The position numbers were made by a program, and so were the translations under genes. Below the pieces are notes generated by a model, which was not told the DNA's origin, ran no database searches, and worked only from the letters and a program-made list of their open reading frames with translations. This document shows, piece by piece, positions 1-7,743 of a DNA stretch of 64,000 bases (position 1 is the first letter of the stretch; every line of letters starts with the position of its first letter). Origin of the DNA: Pontibacter beigongshangensis (GTDB lineage Bacteria > Bacteroidota > Bacteroidia > Cytophagales > Hymenobacteraceae); assembly GCF_014332515.1 (NCBI RefSeq), contig NZ_VFSD01000001.1, forward strand, positions 464,554 to 528,553. The letters are read 5' to 3'.

Positions 1-97
1 TGTCAACCTGAATTTTTAACTCTTCGAGTGCTTTTAGCACTCCCAGATGGGCCACACCTCTGGCAGCTCCCCCAGACAGCGCAAGGCCTATCTTCAT
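1..97 (-). CDS. Patatin-like phospholipase, N-terminal fragment
   Basis: Only the first 32 codons lie in the window; the gene runs off the left edge. The translation begins [20 protein letters not shown], which contains the glycine-rich oxyanion-hole motif G-G-x-x-R-G that opens patatin-like lipid acyl hydrolases of the RssA/YchK type. The catalytic GxSxG serine and the Asp would lie outside the window. Its ATG sits 2 bases after the stop codon of the upstream metallo-hydrolase, so the two are almost certainly co-transcribed on the minus strand. The family hydrolyses acyl esters of membrane lipids; the substrate cannot be told from this fragment. Confidence 0.85.
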   Translation of the reverse strand, partial: MKIGLALSGGAARGVAHLGVLKALEELKIQVD

Positions 98-99
98 AT

Positions 100-942
100 T
101 TAGATCGTGTTGAGTGTAAAGGAGTTCTCTAAACGAATTCCTTTTTCGGTATGTTGCACCGTGCAGCACTCATTTACCGGATCGTGCTCTAAAAACAGCA
201 CATACTTTTCATCCGCCGCCTGAGTCAGGAAAGCAGCCTTCTCCTGCAGCGTGAGCAGCGGCCGGGTATCGTACCCCATTACATAAGGCAACGGAATATG
301 CCCAACAGATGGCAAGAGATCTGCCATAAAAGCCACCTTCTTTCCTTTATAGGAGATAACAGGCACCATCATTTTATCGGTGTGGCCGTCAGCAAAAAAG
401 ATATCGAACTGCTGGAAAGGCGATGGCGCGGCAGGATCAATAAACTGCAGGTGGCCGCTTTCCTGCATGGGCAGCAGGTTCTCCTTCAGGAAAGAGGCTT
501 TCTCGCGCGCGTTTGGTACAGTGGCCCATTGCCAATGGTCGGCATTAGACCAGTAGGTGGCATTTGGGAAAACCAGCTCCAGCGCACCATCACTATCCCT
601 GTACCGGACGCCGCCGCCGCAATGGTCAAAATGAAGGTGTGTCAGAAAAACATCGGTTACATCCTCAGCCGTAAAACCTGCCTTGTGCAGCGAACCTTGG
701 AGTGTTTCGTGGCCGTGCAGGTAGTAATGGCTCAGGAAGCGGGCATCCTGCTTGTCGCCGATGCCATTGTCGATCAGGATGAGCCTGTTTCCGTCTTCTA
801 TCAGCAGGCAGCGCATAGCCCAGCTGCAGAGGTTGTTTTCGTCAGCCGGGTTTGTACGCTGCCACAGCGTTTTTGGCACAACGCCAAACATGGCCCCACC
901 GTCTAATTTAAAAAAGCCTGTGTTAATAACGTGTAGCTTCAT
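100..942 (-). CDS. MBL-fold metallo-hydrolase
   Basis: A 280-residue protein of the metallo-beta-lactamase superfamily. The zinc-binding motif H-L-H-F-D-H is at residues 102-107, preceded by a typical IDNGIGD strand-turn around residues 57-63. Further His/Asp ligands are probably the HTD near residue 187, the AD near 208 and the LEHDP near 251. There is no signal peptide, so it should be cytoplasmic. The overall layout resembles YtnP/lactonase-like hydrolases, but the substrate is unknown; calling it a quorum-quenching lactonase would go beyond the sequence. It is the first gene of a two-gene minus-strand unit with the patatin-like phospholipase. Confidence 0.85.
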   Translation of the reverse strand: MKLHVINTGFFKLDGGAMFGVVPKTLWQRTNPADENNLCSWAMRCLLIEDGNRLILIDNGIGDKQDARFLSHYYLHGHETLQGSLHKAGFTAEDVTDVFLTHLHFDHCGGGVRYRDSDGALELVFPNATYWSNADHWQWATVPNAREKASFLKENLLPMQESGHLQFIDPAAPSPFQQFDIFFADGHTDKMMVPVISYKGKKVAFMADLLPSVGHIPLPYVMGYDTRPLLTLQEKAAFLTQAADEKYVLFLEHDPVNECCTVQHTEKGIRLENSFTLNTI

Positions 943-1055
943 ATTATTAAGTTACCAGTCAGGCGTTTCTTTTGGTGAGGGAGTCGGCTGTCCTGGTAAT
1001 TGAGAATCTTTTTTACATTAACCATTTCAACGCTTAACCCATAAGTAGCAACTTA

Positions 1056-2006
1056 TTACCCATCAACCACCACACCCATGGCGGAGAATTTGTCGATGCG
1101 CTGCATAATACGATCTTCCGGCTCTATTGTCTCCAGCTCGTCGAGCAGTTCCAGGATCTTTTTCTTCAGCAGGCGCTTCATTTTCTCGGGTTCTGTGTGG
1201 GCACCGCCGAGTGGTTCTTTAATGATTCCGTCTATCAGTTTATGCTGTAGCATGTCGGTGGCCGTGAGTTTGAGAGCCTCGGCGGCCTGCTCTTTGTAAT
1301 CCCAGCTGCGCCACAGGATAGAGGAGCAGGATTCGGGCGATATTACTGAGTACCAGGTGTTTTCCAGCATCATTACTTTATCGCCAATGGCTATGCCTAA
1401 GGCGCCGCCGGAAGCACCTTCTCCTATAATTATACAGATAACAGGCACTTTGAGCATGAACATCTCTTTCAGATTGCGCGCGATGGCTTCGCCCTGGCCC
1501 CGCTCTTCTGCCTCCAGCCCCGGAAAAGCTCCCGGCGTATCTATAAAAGTGACGATGGGTTTCCCGAACTTTTCAGCCATTTTCATCAGGCGGAGGGCCT
1601 TGCGGTACCCTTCCGGGTTGGCCATTCCGAAGTTGCGGTTTTGCCGCTGCTTGGTATTGCGCCCCTTCTGCTGACCTATAAACATGATGCTTCTGCCATC
1701 CACTTCGCCAAATCCGCCTATCATGGCCTTGTCGTCGCGCACGGTGCGGTCGCCGTGCAGCTCTATAAACTTATCCGTAATGCCTTCTATATAATCGAGT
1801 GTATAGGGCCTGAGCGGATGCCGCGAGAGTTGTACCCGCTGCCAGCGGGTCAGGTTGGCGTACGTCTCTTTCTTGAGAATCTTTATTTTCTCTTCCAGTG
1901 CCTTTACCGCCTCCGAAACATCGACCTGGTTTTCGCTGGCGAGTTTCTTCATTTCCTGTAGCTTGCCTTCCAAAGCGGCAATGGGTTGTTCAAAATCCAA
2001 AAGCAT
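1056..2006 (-). CDS. accA: Acetyl-CoA carboxylase carboxyltransferase subunit alpha
   Basis: At 316 residues it has the normal length for AccA. The protein begins with the helical region ([20 protein letters not shown]) and contains the crotonase-fold carboxyltransferase core with [14 protein letters not shown], the [13 protein letters not shown] segment and [17 protein letters not shown], all strongly conserved in the family. With AccD it moves the carboxyl group from biotin-AccB to acetyl-CoA, making malonyl-CoA for fatty acid synthesis. No other acc gene is nearby. It is transcribed away from the tRNA-Asp pair, with 219 bases between the divergent starts. Confidence 0.97.
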   Translation of the reverse strand: MLLDFEQPIAALEGKLQEMKKLASENQVDVSEAVKALEEKIKILKKETYANLTRWQRVQLSRHPLRPYTLDYIEGITDKFIELHGDRTVRDDKAMIGGFGEVDGRSIMFIGQQKGRNTKQRQNRNFGMANPEGYRKALRLMKMAEKFGKPIVTFIDTPGAFPGLEAEERGQGEAIARNLKEMFMLKVPVICIIIGEGASGGALGIAIGDKVMMLENTWYSVISPESCSSILWRSWDYKEQAAEALKLTATDMLQHKLIDGIIKEPLGGAHTEPEKMKRLLKKKILELLDELETIEPEDRIMQRIDKFSAMGVVVDG

Positions 2007-2162
2007 ATCGTGTAGCGCTATTTTTCTTCACAAATTTAACAGTTTTAACTTATGCTGGTAGGGCAGAGGCAAATTTTAAGTCTGGATAAAAATTAAAATT
2101 AGTGAATCTGAATACTTTACGGTTTTTTAAAGAAAATATAGCGGCTATTTGCGGCCAGGGAC

Positions 2163-2193
2163 TTGCACAATTAAAATTAACCCTCTACATTTG
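2163..2193 (+). promoter_or_regulatory. Bacteroidota-type promoter of the tRNA-Asp genes
   Basis: TTG at 2163-2165 and TACATTTG at 2186-2193 are separated by 20 bases. This matches the Bacteroidota sigma-ABfr consensus (TTG at -33, TAnnTTTG at -7) with good spacing. Transcription would start near 2200, about 25 bases before the first tRNA. Confidence 0.75.
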
Positions 2194-2225
2194 CATCACC
2201 TTAAACGATAAGGGAAACACAAAAC

Positions 2226-2299
2226 GGTCTGGTAGTTCAGTTGGTTAGAATGCCGCCCTGTCACGGCGGAGGTCGCGGGTTCGAGTCCCGTCCAGACCG
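2226..2299 (+). tRNA. tRNA-Asp (GTC), copy 1
   Basis: A complete 74-nt cloverleaf. The acceptor stem is GGTCTGG/CCAGACC with discriminator G, the T-arm is GCGGG-TTCGAGT-CCCGT, and the anticodon GTC is at 2260-2262 in the loop CTGTCAC, closed by the stem CCGCC/GGCGG. The 3' CCA is not encoded. The sequence is identical to the second copy. Confidence 0.97.
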
Positions 2300-2356
2300 C
2301 AGGTAAAACTGCGGTAACACAGTAAGAGCAGCAGGCTCTCAGTTTTAGGAAGTATT

Positions 2357-2430
2357 GGTCTGGTAGTTCAGTTGGTTAGAATGCCGCCCTGTCACGGCGG
2401 AGGTCGCGGGTTCGAGTCCCGTCCAGACCG
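2357..2430 (+). tRNA. tRNA-Asp (GTC), copy 2
   Basis: Identical to the copy at 2226-2299 and separated from it by a 57-base spacer with no promoter of its own that I can see, so the two are probably processed from one transcript. It is followed at once by a strong intrinsic terminator. The CCA end is not encoded. Confidence 0.97.
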
Positions 2431-2433
2431 CTT

Positions 2434-2466
2434 AAAAGCCCCTCATCAAATGTTGAGGGGCTTTTT
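2434..2466 (+). terminator. Intrinsic terminator after the tRNA-Asp pair
   Basis: The stem AAAAGCCCCTCA / TGAGGGGCTTTT with an 8-base loop is followed by a T-run, 4 bases after the second tRNA. Confidence 0.9.
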
Positions 2467-2515
2467 GCGTTTCGGCACTTCTCTTTTCCCATTTCTGTTG
2501 TATTTCGCAATGGCC

Positions 2516-2647
2516 GGCTTTGCTTCTTATGCTGCGACCATCCGGCAAATCCCTTTATCCTGAGAACCTGATCCAGACAAAATGTCTAGCATCTAGCGTC
2601 TAGCATCTAAAAAAAACCTCCGGAGGGGCTTTTTAATTGGAATAATT
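2516..2647 (-). repeat. Left arm of a long inverted repeat flanking the esterase gene
   Basis: About 130 bases that reappear inverted at 3635-3751. The stretch 2523-2554 is an exact reverse complement of 3713-3744 (32 bases). The rest (CCGGAG core plus TAGATGCTAGA tail) matches with small gaps. Confidence 0.85.
2617..2647 (-). repeat. CCGGAG interspersed repeat, copy 1 (long tail)
   Basis: The core reads CCTCCGGAGGGGCTTTTTAAT...AATAATT on the plus strand, so the unit AATTATT-to-CCGGAG is on the minus strand. It carries the long tail, with three TAGCATCTA-like repeats at about 2584-2610 and further similarity down to 2516. It is the inverted partner of copy 2. Confidence 0.85.
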
Positions 2648-2677
2648 CGTCTTTCCCCTGCAACGGTCACCACTCCC

Positions 2678-3553
2678 CTACTTTATCCAGCCACTGGCAG
2701 CCAACCAGTGGCGGCAGCGCTCCAGCCAATTGTCTTTGGGCGCGCCCAGAGCAAAGCCGTGTTCACCTTTTGGGTAGATGTGCAGTTCGGCTGGCACCTG
2801 GTGGTGTAGAAGAGCTTCGTAAAAGCGGAGGCTGTTCTGGACCGGCACCTTACTGTCGTCTCCGGCATGGATCAAGAAGGCAGGCGGGGTCTGTGCCGTA
2901 ACCTGCAGTTCGTTGGAGAACAGCCGTATTTGCTCCTCGGTGGGCGAAGTTCCCAGCAGGTTTTCTCTGGAGCCTTTATGCGCCATTTCATCGCTGAAAC
3001 TGATGACCGGGTAAACCAGCACCATAAAGTCCGGGCGCAGGCTTGTCTTTTCTTTGTTGTCGATCAGGTTCCGCTGAAAATGAGTGCCTGCTGTAGAAGC
3101 CAGGTGCCCTCCGGCCGAAAAACCCATGATGCCGATCTTGTTTGGGTCGATGTTCCACTTGGCCGCCTGCTGCCGCACTGTCTTTATAGCCTGCTGGGCA
3201 TCCTGCAGCGGGCCGATGCTTTTGTCTTGCATGGTGGCACTGTTGGGGAGCCGATACTCCAGCACAAAGGCTGCAATGCCCATTTTATTCAGCGCCTGCG
3301 CCACATCGGTGCCTTCTCGCTTTAGCACCAGACTGCCGTATCCGCCGCCGGGGCAAATAATGACCGCAACGCCGGTAGCTGATTCCTGCTCCGGCAAGTA
3401 AGCTGTGAGGGTTGGTTGTTTGGCCGCGCTCTGCGTCGTCTGGTTCGGCACTTCGCCGGCATATAAAGGCATGGTCTGCTGCGCCATGGCGGTGGCCGCC
3501 GAAAACAGCAGGAGCAGCAAAACCTGCGTAGGGTTCTTTACAAATTTATGCAT
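2678..3553 (-). CDS. Secreted alpha/beta-hydrolase (esterase, acetyl-xylan-esterase-like)
   Basis: The start chosen gives 291 residues beginning MHKFVKNPTQVLLLLLFSAA with a cleavable signal peptide (cut after AMA-Q). A longer reading to 3649 would run into the repeat at 3635-3665 and is rejected. The alpha/beta-hydrolase fold shows the oxyanion motif CPGGGYG near residue 68, nucleophile Ser146 in GFSAGG, acid Asp232/233 in HAGDDSKVP and His265 in EHGF. Bacteroidota relatives are periplasmic or secreted esterases that remove acyl groups from polysaccharides, but no glycan-degradation genes lie beside it, so the substrate is open. The gene sits between two inverted copies of the interspersed repeat. 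Confidence 0.85.
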   Translation of the reverse strand: MHKFVKNPTQVLLLLLFSAATAMAQQTMPLYAGEVPNQTTQSAAKQPTLTAYLPEQESATGVAVIICPGGGYGSLVLKREGTDVAQALNKMGIAAFVLEYRLPNSATMQDKSIGPLQDAQQAIKTVRQQAAKWNIDPNKIGIMGFSAGGHLASTAGTHFQRNLIDNKEKTSLRPDFMVLVYPVISFSDEMAHKGSRENLLGTSPTEEQIRLFSNELQVTAQTPPAFLIHAGDDSKVPVQNSLRFYEALLHHQVPAELHIYPKGEHGFALGAPKDNWLERCRHWLAASGWIK

Positions 3554-3634
3554 TATCAGATGTTTATCAGTAAGGATACTGGAAGGTTGAAATACGTAAA
3601 CTCTTTTTTTCTTTTTCTCCCTCGCCCTGGCAGC

Positions 3635-3665
3635 AATTATTTTAATCAAAAAGCCCCTCCGGAGG
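3635..3665 (+). repeat. CCGGAG interspersed repeat, copy 2 (long tail)
   Basis: AATTATTTTAATCAAAAAGC followed by CCCTCCGGAGG. The tail with TAGATGCTAGA and GCCGGATGGTCGCAGC runs on to 3751. Inverted with respect to copy 1. Confidence 0.88.
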
Positions 3666-3751
3666 TTTTTTAGATGCTAGACCTTCTGTCAGAATCAGGA
3701 TACGCAGGGTAGAGGGATTTGCCGGATGGTCGCAGCATAAGAAGTAAAGCA
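3635..3751 (+). repeat. Right arm of a long inverted repeat flanking the esterase gene
   Basis: Inverted match to 2516-2647, including 32 identical bases (3713-3744 against 2523-2554). Ends shortly before the stop codon of the next minus-strand gene at 3798. Confidence 0.85.
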
Positions 3752-3797
3752 GCCTTCCATCATTTCTAATTTTTATTTTTGAATTTAGCGCAACTGG

Positions 3798-4232
3798 TCA
3801 GTATTTCTCCGTGTGCGTGTATTGCCCCTGCTCGTTATAAACTTTCCAATCGCCAAACCAGTAGAAGCGCACCTGCTCACCGGCTGTGTCTAACCTGGCT
3901 TTCCCTTTTCGCTTGAGTTCTCCGTTCTCGTAGTAGCGCTTTACCCGTATTTCTCCTTTGCCGCGCTTCCATTTTTCTTCCATAAAGGTAGTGCCGTCCG
4001 GATAAAAATATTTCCACTTGCCAACTTCCCGGCCATGCCTGAACCTCCCTTTCCGGATCAGGTAGCCCTCCTCCTCATGGTGCACTTTCCACCTGCCGTG
4101 GAACCGCCCTTCCTTGTCGAACCTGTTTATTCTGAAGAACAGAAAGCCTTGCTTCTGATCGCCTTTTTCCGGCGTTGCAGCCGCTGCCATCAGGGGCCAC
4201 AACAAAATTAAAAGTAATATGCTGTGCTTCAT
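3798..4232 (-). CDS. Exported MORN/YwqK-like repeat protein
   Basis: With the start at 4232 the protein has 144 residues and begins with a signal peptide (MKHSILLLILLWPLMAAAA). The mature part is a run of short Gly/Trp/Lys/Tyr-rich repeats (GRFHGRWKVHH, GREVGKWKYFYPDG, RYYENGELKRKGKA, WFGDWKVYNEQGQ), the pattern of MORN-like repeats in Bacteroidota proteins often called YwqK-family. An ATG three codons upstream (4241) is equally possible. The molecular role is unknown; such repeats usually form an elongated beta-sheet binding surface. Copy 2 of the interspersed repeat lies downstream in terminator orientation. Confidence 0.7.
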   Translation of the reverse strand: MKHSILLLILLWPLMAAAATPEKGDQKQGFLFFRINRFDKEGRFHGRWKVHHEEEGYLIRKGRFRHGREVGKWKYFYPDGTTFMEEKWKRGKGEIRVKRYYENGELKRKGKARLDTAGEQVRFYWFGDWKVYNEQGQYTHTEKY

Positions 4233-4531
4233 TCCTGCCATAATTAAAGGTAATTGGTTGCTTCCTTTATTTATTTGGGCTAAATATAGAAATAATTTTG
4301 CGGTCTGTTTGTTTTTCAGGAAGCCTGATTTCTGATTAAACGATTCATTTTCAAGGCTTAACCAAATGACGCCAGGATCTGTGCCGGCGGCTGCCCGAAA
4401 AACCGGAGATTCTGGCTCCCACTGCTGTTGTCCTAACATGCCACAGGATCGTAAAAGAAGACGAATGAAGATCTCAGAAACTGCAAATCCTACTTAACAA
4501 GTAAACGGTTCCACCCTTAGTGTAATTATGT

Positions 4532-5962
4532 ATGCCAAAAAACACCAAAGCCCCAGTCGCACCTCCGGCAGCCGAAGCAACCACTGTAAAAGCCGGGAAA
4601 AAGGCCAGCGCGAAAAAGCAATCAACTGCCACAGCTGCTAACATTAAATCGAAGAAGGTTTTTGTGCTGGATACTTCCGTTATCCTCTACGACCACAGCG
4701 CCATCCAGAACTTTAAGGAGCACGATGTGGCCATCCCGATCACCGTGCTCGAGGAGCTCGACAATTTCAAGAAGGGCAACGATATCAAGAATTTCGAGGC
4801 AAGAGAGTTTATCCGTTTTATAGACAAGCTTTCTGCCGAGCACATGCTGCAGGACTGGTTACCGCTGAACGGCAAGAACAAAGGCAAGTTTAAGGTGCTC
4901 ATGAACAATGCCTCCACCCAGGACGCCACCACTATTTTCGGCGACAAAAACGATCATCACATTCTCAACTCGGCCTTGCAGCTGCAGGCAGACGAGCCGC
5001 AGCATAAGGTAGTGCTGGTAACCAAAGACATCAACCTGCGCCTGAAGGCACGCGCCCTGAACCTGACCTCAGAAGACTATGAAACGGGCAAGATCCGCGA
5101 TGTAAATGAGCTCTACACCGGCAACGACATACTGGAGGATGTGCCGGCCGTTATTATAAATGAGCTCTACGAGAAAGGCTCCTGCGCCATAGACAAAGTG
5201 CTGCCAACGCCTCCCACAGACAACCATTATTTTGTGCTCAAGAGTTTTAAGAACTCGGTGCTCGCCTATTACAACCAGGCAGAGAAGCAGCTGGAGCGCG
5301 TAGATAAGCAGCTGGCCTATGGCGTGAAGCCCCGAAACGCAGAACAGACCTTTGCCCTGCATGCCATCCTGGACCCCCGCATAAAGCTGATCAGTATTCA
5401 GGGCGTGGCCGGCACAGGCAAGACCCTGCTGGCGCTGGCCGGCGCGCTGGAGCAGCGCCGCGAGTACAAACAGATTTACCTGGCGCGCCCCGTGGTGCCG
5501 CTCAGCAACAAAGACATTGGCTATCTGCCTGGCGATATCAAATCCAAGCTCAACCCTTACATGGAGCCGCTTTGGGATAACCTGAAATATATTCAAAACC
5601 AGTTCAGTGAGACCAGCAAGGAGTTTCAGAAGCTGCGCGACATGATTGAGCTTGAGAAACTAATGATCACCCCGCTGGCCTATATCCGGGGCCGCAGTTT
5701 GTCTAACATTATCTTTATTGTAGATGAGGCCCAGAACCTGACCCCGCACGAGGTGAAAACCATTATTTCAAGGGCAGGCGAAAACACCAAGATCATCTTT
5801 ACAGGAGATATTTACCAGATCGACACGCCGTACCTCGACTCCCAGAGCAACGGCCTCTCCTACCTGATCGACCGGGCCAAAGATCACCCGCTCTACGCCC
5901 ACATCACGCTGCTGAAAGGCGAACGGTCGGAGCTGGCCAACCTGGCTAACGAGTTACTTTAA
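4532..5962 (+). CDS. PIN-PhoH family ATPase (PhoH2-like)
   Basis: 476 residues. A low-complexity Ala/Lys/Thr N-terminus (1-38) is followed by a PIN ribonuclease domain ([16 protein letters not shown] near 43-58, [20 protein letters not shown]) and a PhoH ATPase domain with Walker A GVAGTGKT at 291-298, Walker B FIVDEAQN near 396 and a sensor region [11 protein letters not shown]. In characterised mycobacterial PhoH2 the fused PIN and PhoH domains give an ATP-dependent, sequence-specific RNA helicase-nuclease; the same activity is inferred here. It has no cognate antitoxin gene beside it. The gene appears monocistronic; a repeat in terminator orientation follows at 6070. Confidence 0.93.
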   Translation: MPKNTKAPVAPPAAEATTVKAGKKASAKKQSTATAANIKSKKVFVLDTSVILYDHSAIQNFKEHDVAIPITVLEELDNFKKGNDIKNFEAREFIRFIDKLSAEHMLQDWLPLNGKNKGKFKVLMNNASTQDATTIFGDKNDHHILNSALQLQADEPQHKVVLVTKDINLRLKARALNLTSEDYETGKIRDVNELYTGNDILEDVPAVIINELYEKGSCAIDKVLPTPPTDNHYFVLKSFKNSVLAYYNQAEKQLERVDKQLAYGVKPRNAEQTFALHAILDPRIKLISIQGVAGTGKTLLALAGALEQRREYKQIYLARPVVPLSNKDIGYLPGDIKSKLNPYMEPLWDNLKYIQNQFSETSKEFQKLRDMIELEKLMITPLAYIRGRSLSNIIFIVDEAQNLTPHEVKTIISRAGENTKIIFTGDIYQIDTPYLDSQSNGLSYLIDRAKDHPLYAHITLLKGERSELANLANELL

Positions 5963-5965
5963 TTT

Positions 5966-6170
5966 TGAATGAGTGAATGGATGAGAGAGTTTTGAATGAA
6001 TGAGTATGAAAGCAAATGTTCTTTTAATTGGGAATAGCTAAGCAGAAGCTGCAGCAGCAGAGCTGATTGCCTCCGGAAGGGCTGTTTGATTTGAATAATC
6101 GGATCTTTTCTCCATTCAAAATTCACTCATCCATGCACTCACTCATTCATCCATTCACTCATTCAGAATT
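5966..6170. repeat. Inverted simple-sequence flanks around repeat copy 3
   Basis: TGAATGAGTGAATGGATGAG-type tetranucleotide sequence at 5966-6005 is mirrored by CATTCACTCATTCATCCATT-type sequence at 6113-6166. The CCGGAG repeat (6070-6099) lies between, so the whole spacer could fold into one long hairpin. Confidence 0.75.
6070..6099 (-). repeat. CCGGAG interspersed repeat, copy 3
   Basis: CCTCCGGAAGGGCTG followed by TTTGATTTGAATAAT; CTGCAGCAGCAG tail on the left. Diverged in one arm of the palindrome. Confidence 0.75.
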
Positions 6171-6171
6171 C

Positions 6172-6726
6172 CTAAGCTGCCTTTGTTTTTTTTGGATTTC
6201 CTTCCAGCAGACTTTTTAATCCTGCAAGGCCTTTTTTAATTTCTTCTTCAGATCTGTATTTCTTCCAGGCGCCTTTGCAGCGGGCGATGGGGTTATCGGC
6301 CAGGGGCGTTGTTTCCTGCCAGGTAACGCGCGTACTGTCTTCCAGCTTCTCCAGCCTGAAATAACCAATGGTGGTGTCGGTCTCTCCTGCCATAATTTGC
6401 TCGTACTGCAAGAGCAGCGGCGCTTCCGCCATTTTGAAAATACGCTGGCCCCTGCCAATTTTCTCACCATTCCAGCTGTGCCTGGCTCCGGGGCCTGCCC
6501 AGGCACCGCCATACATATGGAATAAGGTCGGATCGGAGTCTTTGCTCCAGGCACTCCAGTTTTCCCATTGCGAAGGGTTATTCAGGTACGGAAAAATGCG
6601 CTCAGGTGGAGTAGCCAGCACAATACTATGCTCTGCCACACAGGTGGCGGGCAACAGATAAGACATGGCGCATAGGCTAGCAGCCACCACCAGAAGCGAG
6701 ATGAGCAATTTTATCGTTAACTTCAC
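6172..6726 (-). CDS. SRPBCC (polyketide cyclase/START-like) family protein with N-terminal anchor
   Basis: 184 residues. Residues 1-27 form a signal anchor or signal peptide (KLTIKLLISLLVVAASLCAM). The rest has the SRPBCC helix-grip pattern: ATPPERIFPYLNNPSQWENWSAW at 39-61, then GGAWAGPGARHSWNGEKIG and DTTIGYFRLEKLEDSTRVTW. This family binds small hydrophobic ligands in a deep cavity, and Bacteroidota members are usually of unknown function. It is convergent with the PhoH gene across the repeat-filled spacer. Confidence 0.8.
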   Translation of the reverse strand: MKLTIKLLISLLVVAASLCAMSYLLPATCVAEHSIVLATPPERIFPYLNNPSQWENWSAWSKDSDPTLFHMYGGAWAGPGARHSWNGEKIGRGQRIFKMAEAPLLLQYEQIMAGETDTTIGYFRLEKLEDSTRVTWQETTPLADNPIARCKGAWKKYRSEEEIKKGLAGLKSLLEGNPKKTKAA

Positions 6727-7098
6727 AACGTATCTAAAATGCAGGAAACATACCCAGGAGTTGAGGGAACAAGTTCAGCAATTTTAAGGAGCTTTCCGTA
6801 AACAGCCAATTGTTCCGGCCAATTTATTTTTGAATGCCTTCCTGTAATTTTTCCCCTTAACTGTAAACCTGGAAAGTGCCTCTGAATTTTTATTATGCTG
6901 ACTGTGTATGAAGCAGTTGGAAGGCTGAAAGCGGGGCCAGGCATCAGGCCCTGCCCCTGCTGCTAAAACGATGGCGGCAGAACGAACACCTTCTGTTAAG
7001 CTTGGGAGGCACTTTTTGTCATTTTTGAACTATATTGGGGCACCTATTGATTTACAATACCGTACACGCATGTAATTTAAACTAAAACTTCAGACAGC
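6727..7098. other. Intergenic stretch, nothing recognised
   Basis: A 372-base spacer between divergent genes. A 73-codon open frame on the minus strand (6723-6944) shows no family motif and overlaps the neighbour's start, so I do not call it. No clear promoter consensus or repeat seen. Confidence 0.6.
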
Positions 7099-7551
7099 AT
7101 GAACATAAATGATCTTGTAAACCAGGGCCTGAAACTGACTTCGCATCCGATGTTCCAAACTTTTCTGGGAAAAGCAGGCAGACTGGCCTCTAAACCTGCC
7201 AAGCTGGCGATGCTCCTTGCGGCGGCCTATGCCAAACTGGTAGACACCGATAGCCCTAAGAATGGATTTGAACAGATAAAAGAGGTAATGCTCACCTTTA
7301 TCCGGATGGCCCGGTTTTATATAAACGGAACTTACCGGAATATATCCTCAAAATCGTTGCTGATTGGCGTGGCCGTACTTTTATACTGGGTTACACCTCT
7401 CGATATCATCCCTGACTTTATCCCTGTTATAGGACTTCTGGATGATATCAGCCTAATGGCCTGGTTTATAGATGCCTTTCAGACAGAAATAAGCAAGTTC
7501 AGAGACTGGGAAGCCGGCACTGCCTTTGAGCCAACAATTGGCACACTTTAA
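7099..7551 (+). CDS. YkvA (DUF1232) family membrane protein
   Basis: 150 residues with the DUF1232 core near 95-133: LLIGVAVLLYWVTPLDIIPD, then FIPVIGLLDDISLMAW. This is the diagnostic hydrophobic segment with the P-x-D-x-I-P-D-x-I-P motif. The protein probably has one or two membrane-inserted segments and an amphipathic N-terminal region. Molecular function is unknown for the family. The gene stands alone and is closed by a clear terminator. Confidence 0.88.
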   Translation: MNINDLVNQGLKLTSHPMFQTFLGKAGRLASKPAKLAMLLAAAYAKLVDTDSPKNGFEQIKEVMLTFIRMARFYINGTYRNISSKSLLIGVAVLLYWVTPLDIIPDFIPVIGLLDDISLMAWFIDAFQTEISKFRDWEAGTAFEPTIGTL

Positions 7552-7570
7552 CCAGCACCCATAGCATGGT

Positions 7571-7604
7571 AAATGGCTGCTCCCGCCGGGGCAGCCATTT
7601 TTTG
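7571..7604 (+). terminator. Intrinsic terminator after the YkvA gene
   Basis: AAATGGCTGC / GCAGCCATTT stem around a GC-rich loop, followed by a T-run. Confidence 0.88.
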
Positions 7605-7711
7605 TTTCCTGTCAATTTACTTCCTGTCATTACCCATTTGCAGCACCAGTTGCCGCACCTTTATACGGTGCCGGCAGGCGGCTTAATTTTCGGTTTTACC
7701 ATGTTATTAAG

Positions 7712-7719
7712 TACCTTTG
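7712..7719 (+). promoter_or_regulatory. -7 element of the dpp11 promoter
   Basis: TACCTTTG fits the Bacteroidota TAnnTTTG box. No TTG stands at the expected -33 distance. Transcription would start near 7726, which supports the ATG at 7744 over an earlier one at 7717 inside the box. Confidence 0.55.
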
Positions 7720-7743
7720 GGCCATATTCTTCAATTTAATTTT

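Noticed and set aside
3554..3649. Longer N-terminus of the esterase (start at 3649)
   Set aside because: It would precede a clear signal peptide and run into the interspersed repeat at 3635.
6723..6944. 73-codon minus-strand frame
   Set aside because: No motif and it overlaps the start of the SRPBCC gene; looks like chance.
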